A stretch of DNA of 64,000 nucleotides, taken from CAIQQQ01 sp037445025 (GTDB taxonomy: Bacteria > Pseudomonadota > Alphaproteobacteria > Acetobacterales > Acetobacteraceae). The DNA is taken from contig JBBILI010000007.1 in the NCBI GenBank assembly GCA_037445025.1, forward strand, positions 1 through 64,000, in the 5' to 3' direction. The translations under genes were made by a program, and so were the position numbers. The notes below the pieces were generated by a model that searched no databases, was not told the origin of the DNA, and saw only the letters and a list, made by a program, of their open reading frames with translations. Positions 54,501 through 62,904 of this stretch are shown here, piece by piece (within the stretch, counting starts at the first letter, position 1; each line of letters begins with the position of its first letter).

Positions 54501-55418
54501 CTACGGCGTGATCAGCGTGCCGTGGCCGCCTTCGACGAACAGCTCCAGCAGCAGCGCGTGCGGCTGCCGACCGTCGAGGATCACAGCGCCTTTGACGCCG
54601 CGCTTCACCGCATCGACACAGTTTTCCACCTTGGGGATCATGCCGCCGGTGATCATGCCGCTGGCGATGCCGGCTTCCACGTCGGCAATCGTCATCTCCG
54701 GGATCAGCACCTTGTTGTTGTCGAGCACGCCGGGCACGTCCGTCAGCATCAGCAGCCGGCTGGCGCTGAGCGCGCCGGCGATGGCCCCGGCCACGGTATC
54801 GGCATTGATGTTGTAGGTCTGACCGTCAGTCCCCACACCGACCGGGGCGATCACCGGGATCAGACCCGCGCCGGTGAGCGCATGGATGACGCGGACATCG
54901 ACATGCTCGGGTTCACCGACAAAGCCGAGATCGAGCTCGCGCTCGATGCGGCTGCCGGGGTCGCGCACGCTGCGGCTGAGCTTGCGGGCCTGGATCAGGC
55001 CGCCATCCTTGCCGCAGATGCCCACGGCCAGCGCGCCGGCGCGGTTGATGAGGCCGGCCACCATCTTGTTGACGGTGCCGGCGAGAACCATCTCGACAAC
55101 CTCGACCATCGCCTGGTCGGTGACACGCAGACCGTCGATGAAGGTTGAGCTGATCGCCAGGCGCTTGAGCATGGCGTTGATCTGCGGGCCACCGCCATGC
55201 ACCACCACGGGATTTACGCCGACCTGCTTGAGCAGGGCGATGTCGCGGCCGAACATATGGGCGAGATGATCCTCGCCCATCGCGTGGCCGCCATATTTCA
55301 CCACGATGGTGGCCCCGGCGTAGCGGCGCAGATAGGGCAGTGCCTGGGCGAGGATCTTGGCCCGCTCGGCGGCCGATTCCTGGGACGGCTTGTCGAAGTC
55401 GTCAACACTATCTGTCAT
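54501..55418 (-). CDS. argB: Acetylglutamate kinase
   Basis: Arginine-biosynthesis kinase of 305 residues. IVVKYGGHAMGEDH, VGVNPVVVHGGGPQIN, the Asn-rich VGTDGQTYNINADTVAGAIAGAL, LMLTDVPGVL and MITGGMIPKVENCVDAVKRGV are the ArgB motifs. The N-terminal helix is the arginine-sensitive hexameric type. It is the last gene of the ribosomal/membrane block. Confidence 0.96.
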   Translation of the reverse strand: MTDSVDDFDKPSQESAAERAKILAQALPYLRRYAGATIVVKYGGHAMGEDHLAHMFGRDIALLKQVGVNPVVVHGGGPQINAMLKRLAISSTFIDGLRVTDQAMVEVVEMVLAGTVNKMVAGLINRAGALAVGICGKDGGLIQARKLSRSVRDPGSRIERELDLGFVGEPEHVDVRVIHALTGAGLIPVIAPVGVGTDGQTYNINADTVAGAIAGALSASRLLMLTDVPGVLDNNKVLIPEMTIADVEAGIASGMITGGMIPKVENCVDAVKRGVKGAVILDGRQPHALLLELFVEGGHGTLITP

Positions 55419-55475
55419 GTCACCCGTCTCTGGCGTCCCTATGCCGGCATGTTTTGCGGTGCCGGCGGGCTTCGG

Positions 55476-56258
55476 TCAAGAAACCGGTTGCGTCAGCCTG
55501 GCCAGGTCGGCGCGCAGTTCCGGGATGCCGAGGCCTGACTCGCTGCTGGTGGTGTGGATCTCGGTCAGCGCGGCGGCGTGCTTGCGCGCCAGAGCGCCGA
55601 TTTCCGCCTGCTTGGCCTTGAGCGCGGTCGACTTCACGCTGTCGGCCTTGGTGAGCACCATCTGGTAGATGACGGCGGCACGGTCGAGCAGGTCCATCAC
55701 GGCGCGATCGCTGTCCTTCACCTCGATGCGGGCATCGAGCAGCAGCACCACACGCTGCAGGCTGGGACGGCCGCGCAGATATTCGAACATCAAGCCCTGC
55801 CAGTCCTCCTTCACCTCCTTCGCCGCCTGGGCGTAGCCGTAGCCCGGCATGTCCACCAGCGCGAGACGGTCGCCGAGATTGAAGAAGTTCAGCTGCTTGG
55901 TGCGGCCGGGAGTGGTGGAGGTGCGGGCGAGCGCATTGCGGCCGGTCAGCGCATTGACCAGCGAGGACTTGCCCACGTTGGAGCGGCCGGCGAAGGCCAC
56001 CTCCGGCAGCGTCGGCGGCGGCAGCTGGTCGAGCCGCTGGGCCGCGAAGTAGAAATTGCACTCGGCGGCGAACAGCAGGCGCCCGGCCTCCAGCTGGGCC
56101 AGGCGCTCTGCCGCGTCTTGTTCAGGCGTGGTCTCGAACAGACCTTTGGGGATCTGATCGGTCAGGATTTCGACGCCGATTTGACAGCTTTGCCGGTCTG
56201 CGTGATCACGCGCGCCGCCTTGGGGTTGGCAAGCCGGGTCTGCCGCATGATCAGCCAT
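55476..56258 (-). CDS. engB: Ribosome biogenesis GTPase EngB (YihA/YsxC)
   Basis: Essential GTPase acting in large-subunit assembly. G1 GRSNVGKSSLVNALTG, G2 TSTTPGRTKQLNFF, G3 DMPGYGYAQAAKEV and G4 TKAD are present. The first ATG in frame (56258) gives 260 residues but overlaps yidC by about 97 bases; homologs usually begin near TDQIPKGLFE. A CTG at 56165 directly overlaps the yidC stop (CTGA) and would give about 229 residues; no ATG, GTG or TTG lies between. The true start is therefore uncertain. Confidence 0.92.
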   Translation of the reverse strand: MADHAADPACQPQGGARDHADRQSCQIGVEILTDQIPKGLFETTPEQDAAERLAQLEAGRLLFAAECNFYFAAQRLDQLPPPTLPEVAFAGRSNVGKSSLVNALTGRNALARTSTTPGRTKQLNFFNLGDRLALVDMPGYGYAQAAKEVKEDWQGLMFEYLRGRPSLQRVVLLLDARIEVKDSDRAVMDLLDRAAVIYQMVLTKADSVKSTALKAKQAEIGALARKHAAALTEIHTTSSESGLGIPELRADLARLTQPVS

Positions 56259-57940
56259 TGCTGCAGGATGGTCAGCGAGTTGTTCCAGCTCCAGTAGATC
56301 ACCAGCCCTGCCGGGAAGCTGGCCAGCATGAAGGTGAAGATGACCGGCATGAACTGGAACAGCTTGGCCTGCACCGGGTCCGGCGGCGGCGGGTTCAGCT
56401 TCTGCTGGAAGAACATGGTGCAGCCCATGATCAGCGGCCAGGCGCCCATGTGCAGGTAGTGCGAGTAGATCGACGGATCGAACGGCAGCAGCCCGAACAG
56501 GTTGAACACGTTGGTGGGATCGACGACGGACAGGTCGTGGATCCAGCCGAAGAACGGGGCCTGGCGCATCTCGATGGTGACGAAGATCACCTTGTAAAGC
56601 GAGAAGAACACCGGGATCTGAATCACCATCGGCAGGCAGCCGCTGGCCGGGTTCACCTTCTCGGACTTGTAGAGCTGCATCATGGCGGATTGCAGCTTCT
56701 GCGGCTCGTCCTTGAACTGTTCCTTCAGCGCGGCCATTTTCGGCGCCAGCAGCTTCATCTTGCTCATCGAGCGGTAGGACTTGTTGGCGAGCGGGAAAAA
56801 CACCGCCTTCAGGCCCAGGGTGAACACCATGATGGCCAGGCCGAAATTGCCGAGCAGGCCGTTCAGCCAGTCGATGGCGTAGAAGAACGGCTTGGTGATG
56901 AAGAAGAACCAGCCCCAGTCCACCGCATAGTCGAAATTCGGCGCACCCAGCGACTTCTCGTAGCTGGCCAGCAGATGCACCTCCTTGGCGCCGGCGAAGA
57001 CATGGGTGGTCTCGCTGACGCTGGCACCGGGGGCGGCCGCCTGTGGGTCCTTGGTGACGAAATCGACCTGATAGCGGTCGCCGTTGTCGGCGATGTGGCG
57101 ATAGGAGGCGACGGAGGGGGCGTTCTGGTCGGGGATGAGAGCGGTGAGCCAGTATTTGTCGGTGAAGCCGGCCCAGCCGCCGGCGCCGGTGTTGTCGAAC
57201 GCAAGGCCCTGGCGCTTTTCACCCTCGCTCTTGGCCTCGGTGTATTTCATCTCCTTCAGCTTGCCGTCGAGCACGCCGATGAGGCCTTCGTGCAGCAAAT
57301 AGAAGCCGCTGGTCACGGGCGTGTAGTCACGCCGGATGCGCTGGAACGGGTAGAGCGACACCGCGGCACCGCTGGCGTTGGTGACGCGCTGGACGGCGGT
57401 GAAGACGTAGTTGTTGTCCAGCGCCAGTTCGATGGCGAAATCCAGCCCGGCCCCGTTGTTCCAGGTCAGCGTCAGCCTGCTGGTGCCGCTGAGCTGGCCC
57501 TGGGCGGTCCAAAGCGTGTCGTTGCCGGGCAGCTTCACATCCACGCCGGCCGGCGCGGTCCAGCCGAACTGCACGTAGTAGGGCTGGCTGTCCGAGCGCG
57601 GCTCGAGCACACGCACCTGCGGCGAGTTCGGGTCGATCGTCTCGTGATAGTCGCGCAGCACCACGTCATCGAGGCGGGCGCCGAGCAGATTGACGCTGCC
57701 CTGCACCTTGGGGCCGACGAAGGCGATGCGCGGGGCGTCCTTCTCGGCCGCCCCCTGGTCGGTGAGGGCGTTGGCGGCGGCGGGCGCCGCGGCGGGGGTG
57801 GGGGTGGAGGTCGCGGTCTGGGCGGGCGCACTCGTCTCCACTGCGGCCAGCTTCGCCGGCGGCTTCGGCAGGAGATACTGGAAGCCAAGCAGGATCGCCA
57901 CCGACAGGGCAATCGCGATCAGCAGGCGTTTCTGATCCAT
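56162..57940 (-). CDS. yidC: Membrane protein insertase YidC
   Basis: Inner-membrane insertase of 592 residues. Membrane segment 1 is LLIAIALSVAILLGFQYLLPKPP, followed by a large periplasmic domain with an Ala/Pro/Thr linker, and the conserved core IMVFTLGLKAVFFPLANKSYRSMSKMKLLAPKMAALKEQ with further segments (SGCLPMVIQIPVFFSLYKVIF; FQFMPVIFTFMLASFPAGLVIYWSWNNSLTILQQ). It starts at ATG 57940, in the stop of yidD. Confidence 0.97.
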   Translation of the reverse strand: MDQKRLLIAIALSVAILLGFQYLLPKPPAKLAAVETSAPAQTATSTPTPAAAPAAANALTDQGAAEKDAPRIAFVGPKVQGSVNLLGARLDDVVLRDYHETIDPNSPQVRVLEPRSDSQPYYVQFGWTAPAGVDVKLPGNDTLWTAQGQLSGTSRLTLTWNNGAGLDFAIELALDNNYVFTAVQRVTNASGAAVSLYPFQRIRRDYTPVTSGFYLLHEGLIGVLDGKLKEMKYTEAKSEGEKRQGLAFDNTGAGGWAGFTDKYWLTALIPDQNAPSVASYRHIADNGDRYQVDFVTKDPQAAAPGASVSETTHVFAGAKEVHLLASYEKSLGAPNFDYAVDWGWFFFITKPFFYAIDWLNGLLGNFGLAIMVFTLGLKAVFFPLANKSYRSMSKMKLLAPKMAALKEQFKDEPQKLQSAMMQLYKSEKVNPASGCLPMVIQIPVFFSLYKVIFVTIEMRQAPFFGWIHDLSVVDPTNVFNLFGLLPFDPSIYSHYLHMGAWPLIMGCTMFFQQKLNPPPPDPVQAKLFQFMPVIFTFMLASFPAGLVIYWSWNNSLTILQQWLIMRQTRLANPKAARVITQTGKAVKSASKS

Positions 57941-58188
57941 CAGGGTGCCATCCGGCTTTGAGATACAGGAGGGGGGACAGGATCGAACCCCCCGGGAGTC
58001 CACGGGTTGCAGCGCAATATCCGGCGCACCGCAAGCCCCGAACCACGCAACGCACCATGCGTGTGCAAGGCCTCGATGGCGTAGTGGCTGCAACTCGGCT
58101 CGTAGCGGCAATGGGCGCCGATCACCCCGCGGAGGGTCAGCTGATACACCCGCACCGCGCCGGCCAGCGCCGCAGCCGCGGCGCTCAT
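57940..58188 (-). CDS. yidD: Membrane protein insertion efficiency factor YidD
   Basis: An 82-residue protein with YQLTLRGVIGAHCRYEPSCSHYAIEALHTHGALRGSGLAVRRILRCNPWTPGGFDPVP; three Cys and the CRYEPSCSHYA motif are diagnostic. It sits between rnpA and yidC and overlaps both starts. Confidence 0.96.
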   Translation of the reverse strand: MSAAAAALAGAVRVYQLTLRGVIGAHCRYEPSCSHYAIEALHTHGALRGSGLAVRRILRCNPWTPGGFDPVPPPVSQSRMAP

Positions 58189-58532
58189 GTCACGCCGGCC
58201 TTGGACAGCGCACGTGACAAATCTTCCATCAGGTCGGTGAAGGGACGCGATCGCGTCGCGTCACGCCCGATCAGCACCAGATCGACCGGCGGCAGCGTGC
58301 GCTCACGGAGCAAAAGCCGTGCCGCCTCCTTCAGGCGGCGGCGGGTGCGGTTGCGGATGACAGCGTTGCCGACCTTCTTGGTGACGGTGAAGCCGATCCG
58401 GGCCGGCCCGTCATCATTGCGGTGCAGCGCCTGGAGCACCAGGCCATGCACGGCGGCCTTGCGGCCCTTGGACGCGGCCCGCAGAAACTCCGCCCGGCGC
58501 TTGAGCCGCAGCGGAGCCTTCGGTGTCACCAC
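58185..58532 (-). CDS. rnpA: Ribonuclease P protein component
   Basis: Protein subunit of RNase P, about 115 residues. RLKRRAEFLRAASKGRKAAVHGLVLQ, RIGFTVTKKVGNAVIRNRTRRRLKEAARLLL (the RNR motif) and DLVLIGRDATRSRPFTDL. It begins at one of two adjacent GTG codons (58532 or 58529). A longer frame upstream crosses rpmH and is rejected. Confidence 0.95.
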   Translation of the reverse strand: MVTPKAPLRLKRRAEFLRAASKGRKAAVHGLVLQALHRNDDGPARIGFTVTKKVGNAVIRNRTRRRLKEAARLLLRERTLPPVDLVLIGRDATRSRPFTDLMEDLSRALSKAGVT

Positions 58533-58548
58533 GTCACGGTTCCATCGG

Positions 58549-58683
58549 TCAGGCGGAGAGCTTGGCGCGGCCCTTGGCGCGGCGGTTGGACAGAACCTTG
58601 CGGCCGCCAACGGTGGCCATGCGCGCGCGGAACCCGTGGCGGTGCTTGCGGACGAGTTTGGACGGCTGATACGTGCGCTTCAC
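58549..58683 (-). CDS. rpmH: 50S ribosomal protein L34
   Basis: A 44-residue basic protein starting (GTG) KRTYQPSKLVRKHRHGFRARM and ending LSNRRAKGRAKLSA, the complete L34 sequence. It is 16 bases upstream of rnpA, the standard order. GTG start at 58683. Confidence 0.97.
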   Translation of the reverse strand: MKRTYQPSKLVRKHRHGFRARMATVGGRKVLSNRRAKGRAKLSA

Positions 58684-58886
58684 GACGGCACTCCAGAAAA
58701 ACGATTGATGGCACCACAGTCCAACACTGCACGTGCAACAACGGTCCCTGTGGTGCAGGGCCCGTTGCAGGCCGCGGCTTATACGGGGCCGGACCCCAAG
58801 CCGTCAATCTCTGCGCGAGGCGACCGATTGCCAGACCCGGTCAGCTAAGGCATTTTCGCAGTATACGCATACCAGACAGGATGGTC

Positions 58887-59069
58887 ATGGACGAGCAAGG
58901 CCTGCGAAAACTCGGCCACGATCTGCGCGGCCTGCTGTCACCAGCAATGATGCTGGCCGAACGCCTGCAGAACAACCCAGACCCCGCCGTTCAAAAATCC
59001 GGCACCCTGATCCTCCAGTCCCTCGACCGCGCCGTCGCCGCGATCAGCAAGGCCACGGTGAAGGAGTGA
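58887..59069 (+). CDS. Short protein resembling a lone histidine-kinase dimerisation domain
   Basis: A 60-residue protein: LRKLGHDLRGLLSPAMMLAERLQ, then a second helix TLILQSLDRAVAAISKATV. The H-D-L-R-x-L-L-S-P box and two-helix hairpin are like the HisKA dimerisation domain, but there is no ATPase domain. AGACAGG precedes the ATG at 58887. It could be a phosphotransfer or anchoring partner, or the remnant of a kinase. Confidence 0.55.
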   Translation: MDEQGLRKLGHDLRGLLSPAMMLAERLQNNPDPAVQKSGTLILQSLDRAVAAISKATVKE

Positions 59070-59294
59070 AGCAAGCAAGGCCAGGGGCGCTGCCCCTGGA
59101 CCCCGCCAGGGACAGAGTCCCTGAACCCATTCGTTTGAGCATGTTGGTGAATGAAGAGAGGGGCCAAACGAGGCCTTCATGCAGGTCTCGGCTGGCCCCT
59201 CTCTTCATTCACCAACCTTCCTTTAAAGGAAAGGTCCAGGGGCTCGGCCCCTGGTGGGGGTCGAGGGGGCAACGCCCCCCGCCTTGCTTGCTTC
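59068..59294. repeat. 227-bp nested palindrome between two convergent stop codons
   Basis: The outer 13-bp inverted repeat is GAAGCAAGCAAGG (59068-59080) and CCTTGCTTGCTTC (59282-59294). Inside are GGGGC-rich palindromes such as CCAGGGGCGCTGCCCCTGG on the left and CCAGGGGCTCGGCCCCTGG on the right. At the centre is a perfect 24-bp stem (59143-59166 with 59193-59216). It spans from the stop of the short HisKA-like gene to the stop of rodA. Confidence 0.8.
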
Positions 59295-60444
59295 ACACCT
59301 CATCGCGGCCGTCGCTGAATTCGGTGTCGCGGTGGACGTGGACGCTCATGAGGAGTCCGAATCCGATCATGACGGTGATCATGGCGGTGCCACCGTGGCT
59401 GACCAGGGGCAGCGGCACGCCGCCGACCGGGATGGTTCCGGTGACCATGGCGACGTTGACCAGCACGTAGAGGAAGAAGTTCATGCTCACGCCGAGCGCC
59501 ACCAGCCGGCCGAACTGGTGGCGGCAGCGCAGGGCGATCAGCATGCCGCCGATGGTGATGAGGCAGAGCAGGCCGAGCAAAGCGAGGCTGCCGACGAGGC
59601 CGAATTCCTCGCCGAGCATGGTGAAGATGAAGTCGGTCTGTTTTTCCGGCAGGAAGTTGAGGTGGCCTTGCGTGCCTTGCAGGAAGCCTTTGCCCCACAT
59701 GCCGCCGGAGCCGAGTGCGATCTTGGACTGGATGATGTTGTACCCGGCGCCGAGCGGATCGCTTTCCGGATTGAGGAAGGTGGTGATGCGCGCCTTCTGA
59801 TAGTCGTGCAGATGGTGGTAGGCCACCGGCACGCCGAGGCCGATGGCGCCGAGGCCGATTCCCACCTTCCACCAGCGCACGCCGGCGCCGAGAAAGATGG
59901 TGGCGCCGATGGCACCGGTGATGACGGCGGTGCCGAGATTGGGCTCCTTCAGGATCAGCCCGACCGGGATCAGCACGGCGATCGCCGGTGGGATCAGGAA
60001 CAGCGGGTTGCCCATGCGCTCCCACGAGGCCCGATGGAACCAGGCGGCGAGGGCGAGGATCAGGGCGATCTTCATAAGTTCGCTGGGCTGCCAGGGCATG
60101 CCACCGAGGTCGAGCCAGCGCTGGGCTCCCTTCCCCACATGGCCCATCTTGAGCACCAGGATGAGCAGCACCACCGAGCCGGCATAGGCGAGCCAGGACA
60201 TGCGGGCGATGAACCGGATATCGACCATGGCGATGGAGAGCATCAGCGTCAGGCCGAAGCCGAAGCGCAGGATGTGGCGCGAGGCATAGGGCTCGGGCGA
60301 GCCGCCGGCGGCGGAATAGAGGGCGACGTAACCGACGGAAGCCAGCACGCAGAGCAGCAGCACGTAGATCCAGCTGATCTGCCAGAGCTTGTTGGTGAGG
60401 CCGAAGGAGGTCTCGCGGATCAGGCGGCGTTCGAGAACGCTCAT
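59293..60444 (-). CDS. rodA: Rod shape-determining protein RodA (SEDS glycosyltransferase)
   Basis: Peptidoglycan polymerase of the elongasome, 383 residues, about ten membrane segments. GKGAQRWLDLGGMPWQPSELMKIALILALA, GLILKEPNLGTAVI, QGTQGHLNFLPEKQTDFIFTMLGEEFGLVGS and GTIPVGGVPLPLVSHGGTAMI are the SEDS motifs. It is 10 bases behind mrdA. Confidence 0.96.
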   Translation of the reverse strand: MSVLERRLIRETSFGLTNKLWQISWIYVLLLCVLASVGYVALYSAAGGSPEPYASRHILRFGFGLTLMLSIAMVDIRFIARMSWLAYAGSVVLLILVLKMGHVGKGAQRWLDLGGMPWQPSELMKIALILALAAWFHRASWERMGNPLFLIPPAIAVLIPVGLILKEPNLGTAVITGAIGATIFLGAGVRWWKVGIGLGAIGLGVPVAYHHLHDYQKARITTFLNPESDPLGAGYNIIQSKIALGSGGMWGKGFLQGTQGHLNFLPEKQTDFIFTMLGEEFGLVGSLALLGLLCLITIGGMLIALRCRHQFGRLVALGVSMNFFLYVLVNVAMVTGTIPVGGVPLPLVSHGGTAMITVMIGFGLLMSVHVHRDTEFSDGRDEV

Positions 60445-60454
60445 GACGGCACGC

Positions 60455-62320
60455 TCATGGTGCGTTGGCCTCGGCCACGCGCTGGGTGGGCGCTTCCCGC
60501 CTTCCGGCGGGATCGCGGGTCAGCACGTCGGTCATGATGTCGCGCGCGATGGGCGCGGCGGCGGCGGCACCGGCGTTGCCGTGTTCAACGACGAGGGCCA
60601 GCGCGTAGCGCGGCGCGTCATAGGGCGCGAAGGCGACGAACAGCGCGTTGGGGCGCAGTTCCCAGGCCTGGTTCTCGGATTTGTAGCCGTGCTCACGTTG
60701 CTCGCGGGTCACGTTGCGGACCTGCGCCGAGCCGGTCTTGCCGGCCATCTGCACGTTCGGCAGATCGAGCTTGGCGAGCGGGGCGGAGCCGCCCTGTTCG
60801 TTGACCACCGCCCACATGCCTTCGCGGATGGCGTGCAGCGAGCGCTCCGACACGCCGAGGCTCGGCCAGTCCTCGGCCTTCGCGCCGGGCGCCATCGCGT
60901 TGCCGAAGGTGCGGGTGAGATGCGGCTGCACGGCGCGGCCGGTCGCCATGCGCGAGACCATGACGGCGAGCGACAGCGGCGTGAGCTGCATGTAGCCCTG
61001 GCCGATGCCGGACACGATGGTGTCGCCGATGTTCCAGGCCTTGCCTTGCTTCATGCGCCAGGCGCGAGTGGGCATGAAGCCCTGGCGGGTGCCGGGCAGC
61101 TCGATGTCGAGCGGCACGGCGAGGCCGAAGCGATGCGCCATGGCGGCGATGCGGTCGATGCCGGTGCGCCGCGCGACCTCGTAGAAATACACGTCGCAGC
61201 TGTTCTTGAGGCCACCGCGCAGATCCATGCCGCCATGGCCGTATTTGCTCCAGCAATGGTAGCGGCGGTCGCCGAAATCGAGATAGCCGGGGCAGTTGAC
61301 GATGTCGAACGGGGTGATGGCCTTGGATTCGAGCCCGGCCATGGCGACGACGATCTTGAAGGTGGAGCCCGGCGCGTAGAGACCGGACGCCGCCTTGTTG
61401 ATCAGCGGCGCGCGGCGGTTGCGGGTCCATTCCAGCCACTGCGCCTGCGAGACGCCGGAGTTGAACAGGCTTGGGTCGAAGGACGGGTTGGTGACCATGG
61501 CCAGCACCTCGCCGTTGCGCGCGTCCATCACCACGGCGGAGGCGCTTTCGTCGCCGATCCGGTCGATGACCATCTTCTGCAGCGTGGAATCGATGGTCAG
61601 GCCGATATCCAGCCCCGGCGTGCCTTCCTGGCGGTCCAGCTCGCGGATGACGCGGCCCACGGCGTTGACTTCGAGCTGCACCGCGCCGGCGCGGCCGCGC
61701 AACGGCTTGTCGTGGAACTTCTCCACACCGGCGCGCCCCACGCGCATGCCGGGCAGGGCGAACATCGTGTCCTCCGCCACGTCCTGATCGTTGGGGGGTG
61801 CCACGTAGCCCACGATATGCGCGAGCGCGGGTCCGAACGGGTAGATGCGGGTGGTGCCGACATCGACGAGGATGCCCGGCAGATCCGGCGCGTTGACCTC
61901 GATGCTCGCCATGTCCTCCCAGGAGAGGAACTCGCGCACCGTGACGGGGATGAAGCGGCGATGGCGGCGCAACTCGCGCTCGATGCGGGCGCGCTCATGG
62001 TCGGCCAGCGGCACGATGCGGGAGAAATTGTCCAGCGTGGCGGTGATGTCGCCGGTCTGCTCGGCGATCAGCAGCGCGCGCCAGTTCAGCTTGTTGCCGG
62101 CGACGGGTTCGCCGAACCGGTCGAGCAGGCGGCCGCGCGGGGGCGCGATGAGGCGGGCGGAGATGCGGTTGGTCTCGGCCAAGGTGGAATAGCGGGCACC
62201 TTGGACGATCTGCACCTGATACAGCTTGGCGCCGAGGGCCCCGAAGGCGGCAAGCTGGGCGCCGCCCACCAGCAAGGCACGGCGGGTGAACACACCGGTG
62301 CGTTTGGTTTCGCGTTTCAT
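60455..62320 (-). CDS. mrdA: Penicillin-binding protein 2 (elongasome transpeptidase)
   Basis: A 621-residue class B PBP with one N-terminal membrane segment (RRALLVGGAQLAAFGALGAKLYQVQI). The pedestal has PPRGRLLDRFGEPVAGN; the transpeptidase has GSTFKIVVAMAGLE (Ser-x-x-Lys), SCD and KTGSAQV. It is partner of RodA. The ATG at 62320 is preferred over a longer frame running into mreD. Confidence 0.96.
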   Translation of the reverse strand: MKRETKRTGVFTRRALLVGGAQLAAFGALGAKLYQVQIVQGARYSTLAETNRISARLIAPPRGRLLDRFGEPVAGNKLNWRALLIAEQTGDITATLDNFSRIVPLADHERARIERELRRHRRFIPVTVREFLSWEDMASIEVNAPDLPGILVDVGTTRIYPFGPALAHIVGYVAPPNDQDVAEDTMFALPGMRVGRAGVEKFHDKPLRGRAGAVQLEVNAVGRVIRELDRQEGTPGLDIGLTIDSTLQKMVIDRIGDESASAVVMDARNGEVLAMVTNPSFDPSLFNSGVSQAQWLEWTRNRRAPLINKAASGLYAPGSTFKIVVAMAGLESKAITPFDIVNCPGYLDFGDRRYHCWSKYGHGGMDLRGGLKNSCDVYFYEVARRTGIDRIAAMAHRFGLAVPLDIELPGTRQGFMPTRAWRMKQGKAWNIGDTIVSGIGQGYMQLTPLSLAVMVSRMATGRAVQPHLTRTFGNAMAPGAKAEDWPSLGVSERSLHAIREGMWAVVNEQGGSAPLAKLDLPNVQMAGKTGSAQVRNVTREQREHGYKSENQAWELRPNALFVAFAPYDAPRYALALVVEHGNAGAAAAAPIARDIMTDVLTRDPAGRREAPTQRVAEANAP

Positions 62321-62342
62321 GACAGCACCGGCTCCGCCTGGG

Positions 62343-62894
62343 TCATGCGTGTTCCGGCTCCGCCAGGGTCTGGTGGGCCTGGATGAAAACCACCGCCAGC
62401 AGCGGATACACGCCGGCGGCAAGGGCGCTTTGGAAGATGGCAGGCCCCGGTGGCAGCACATGAAAGGTCAGCAGCGAGGTCAGCAGCCATTCCAGTGCCG
62501 AGGCGCCGCTGGCCACACCGAGGAAGCTCAGCCACACCAGCAGGAAGCCCTGGCGCGTCAGCACCCGGCGCCAGCGGAAAGCAAGGCCGTGCACGATCAG
62601 CAGCGTCAGCACACACACGCCCGGCGGGGCATAGCCCAGCAGATCGCCGAGCAGGCCGATCAGGAACACCACCACCGGCGGCATCGAGGCCGGGCGGAAC
62701 AGCGACCAGAAGAACACGCAGGACAGCGCGATGGTGGCCTGCAGCTCGGCCTGGCCGGGCACGCCGAGCGGCGCCGAGGTGATCAGCAGCAGAATCGCGG
62801 CGGTGGAGGCGGGAAAGCTGCGCCGCGCCGCCATGTCCAGCCGGCGCCACAGGCTGGGGCGGGGGCGGATGCCGGGGAGACGCTCGATGTTCAT
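62343..62894 (-). CDS. mreD: Rod shape-determining protein MreD
   Basis: A 183-residue membrane protein with about five hydrophobic segments and a cytoplasmic Arg-rich start (LPGIRPRPSLWRRLDMAAR). PPVVVFLIGLLGDLLGYAPPGVCVLTLL is the MreD motif. It is 10 bases behind mreC. Confidence 0.9.
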   Translation of the reverse strand: MNIERLPGIRPRPSLWRRLDMAARRSFPASTAAILLLITSAPLGVPGQAELQATIALSCVFFWSLFRPASMPPVVVFLIGLLGDLLGYAPPGVCVLTLLIVHGLAFRWRRVLTRQGFLLVWLSFLGVASGASALEWLLTSLLTFHVLPPGPAIFQSALAAGVYPLLAVVFIQAHQTLAEPEHA

Positions 62895-62904
62895 CGACAC
62901 CGCG

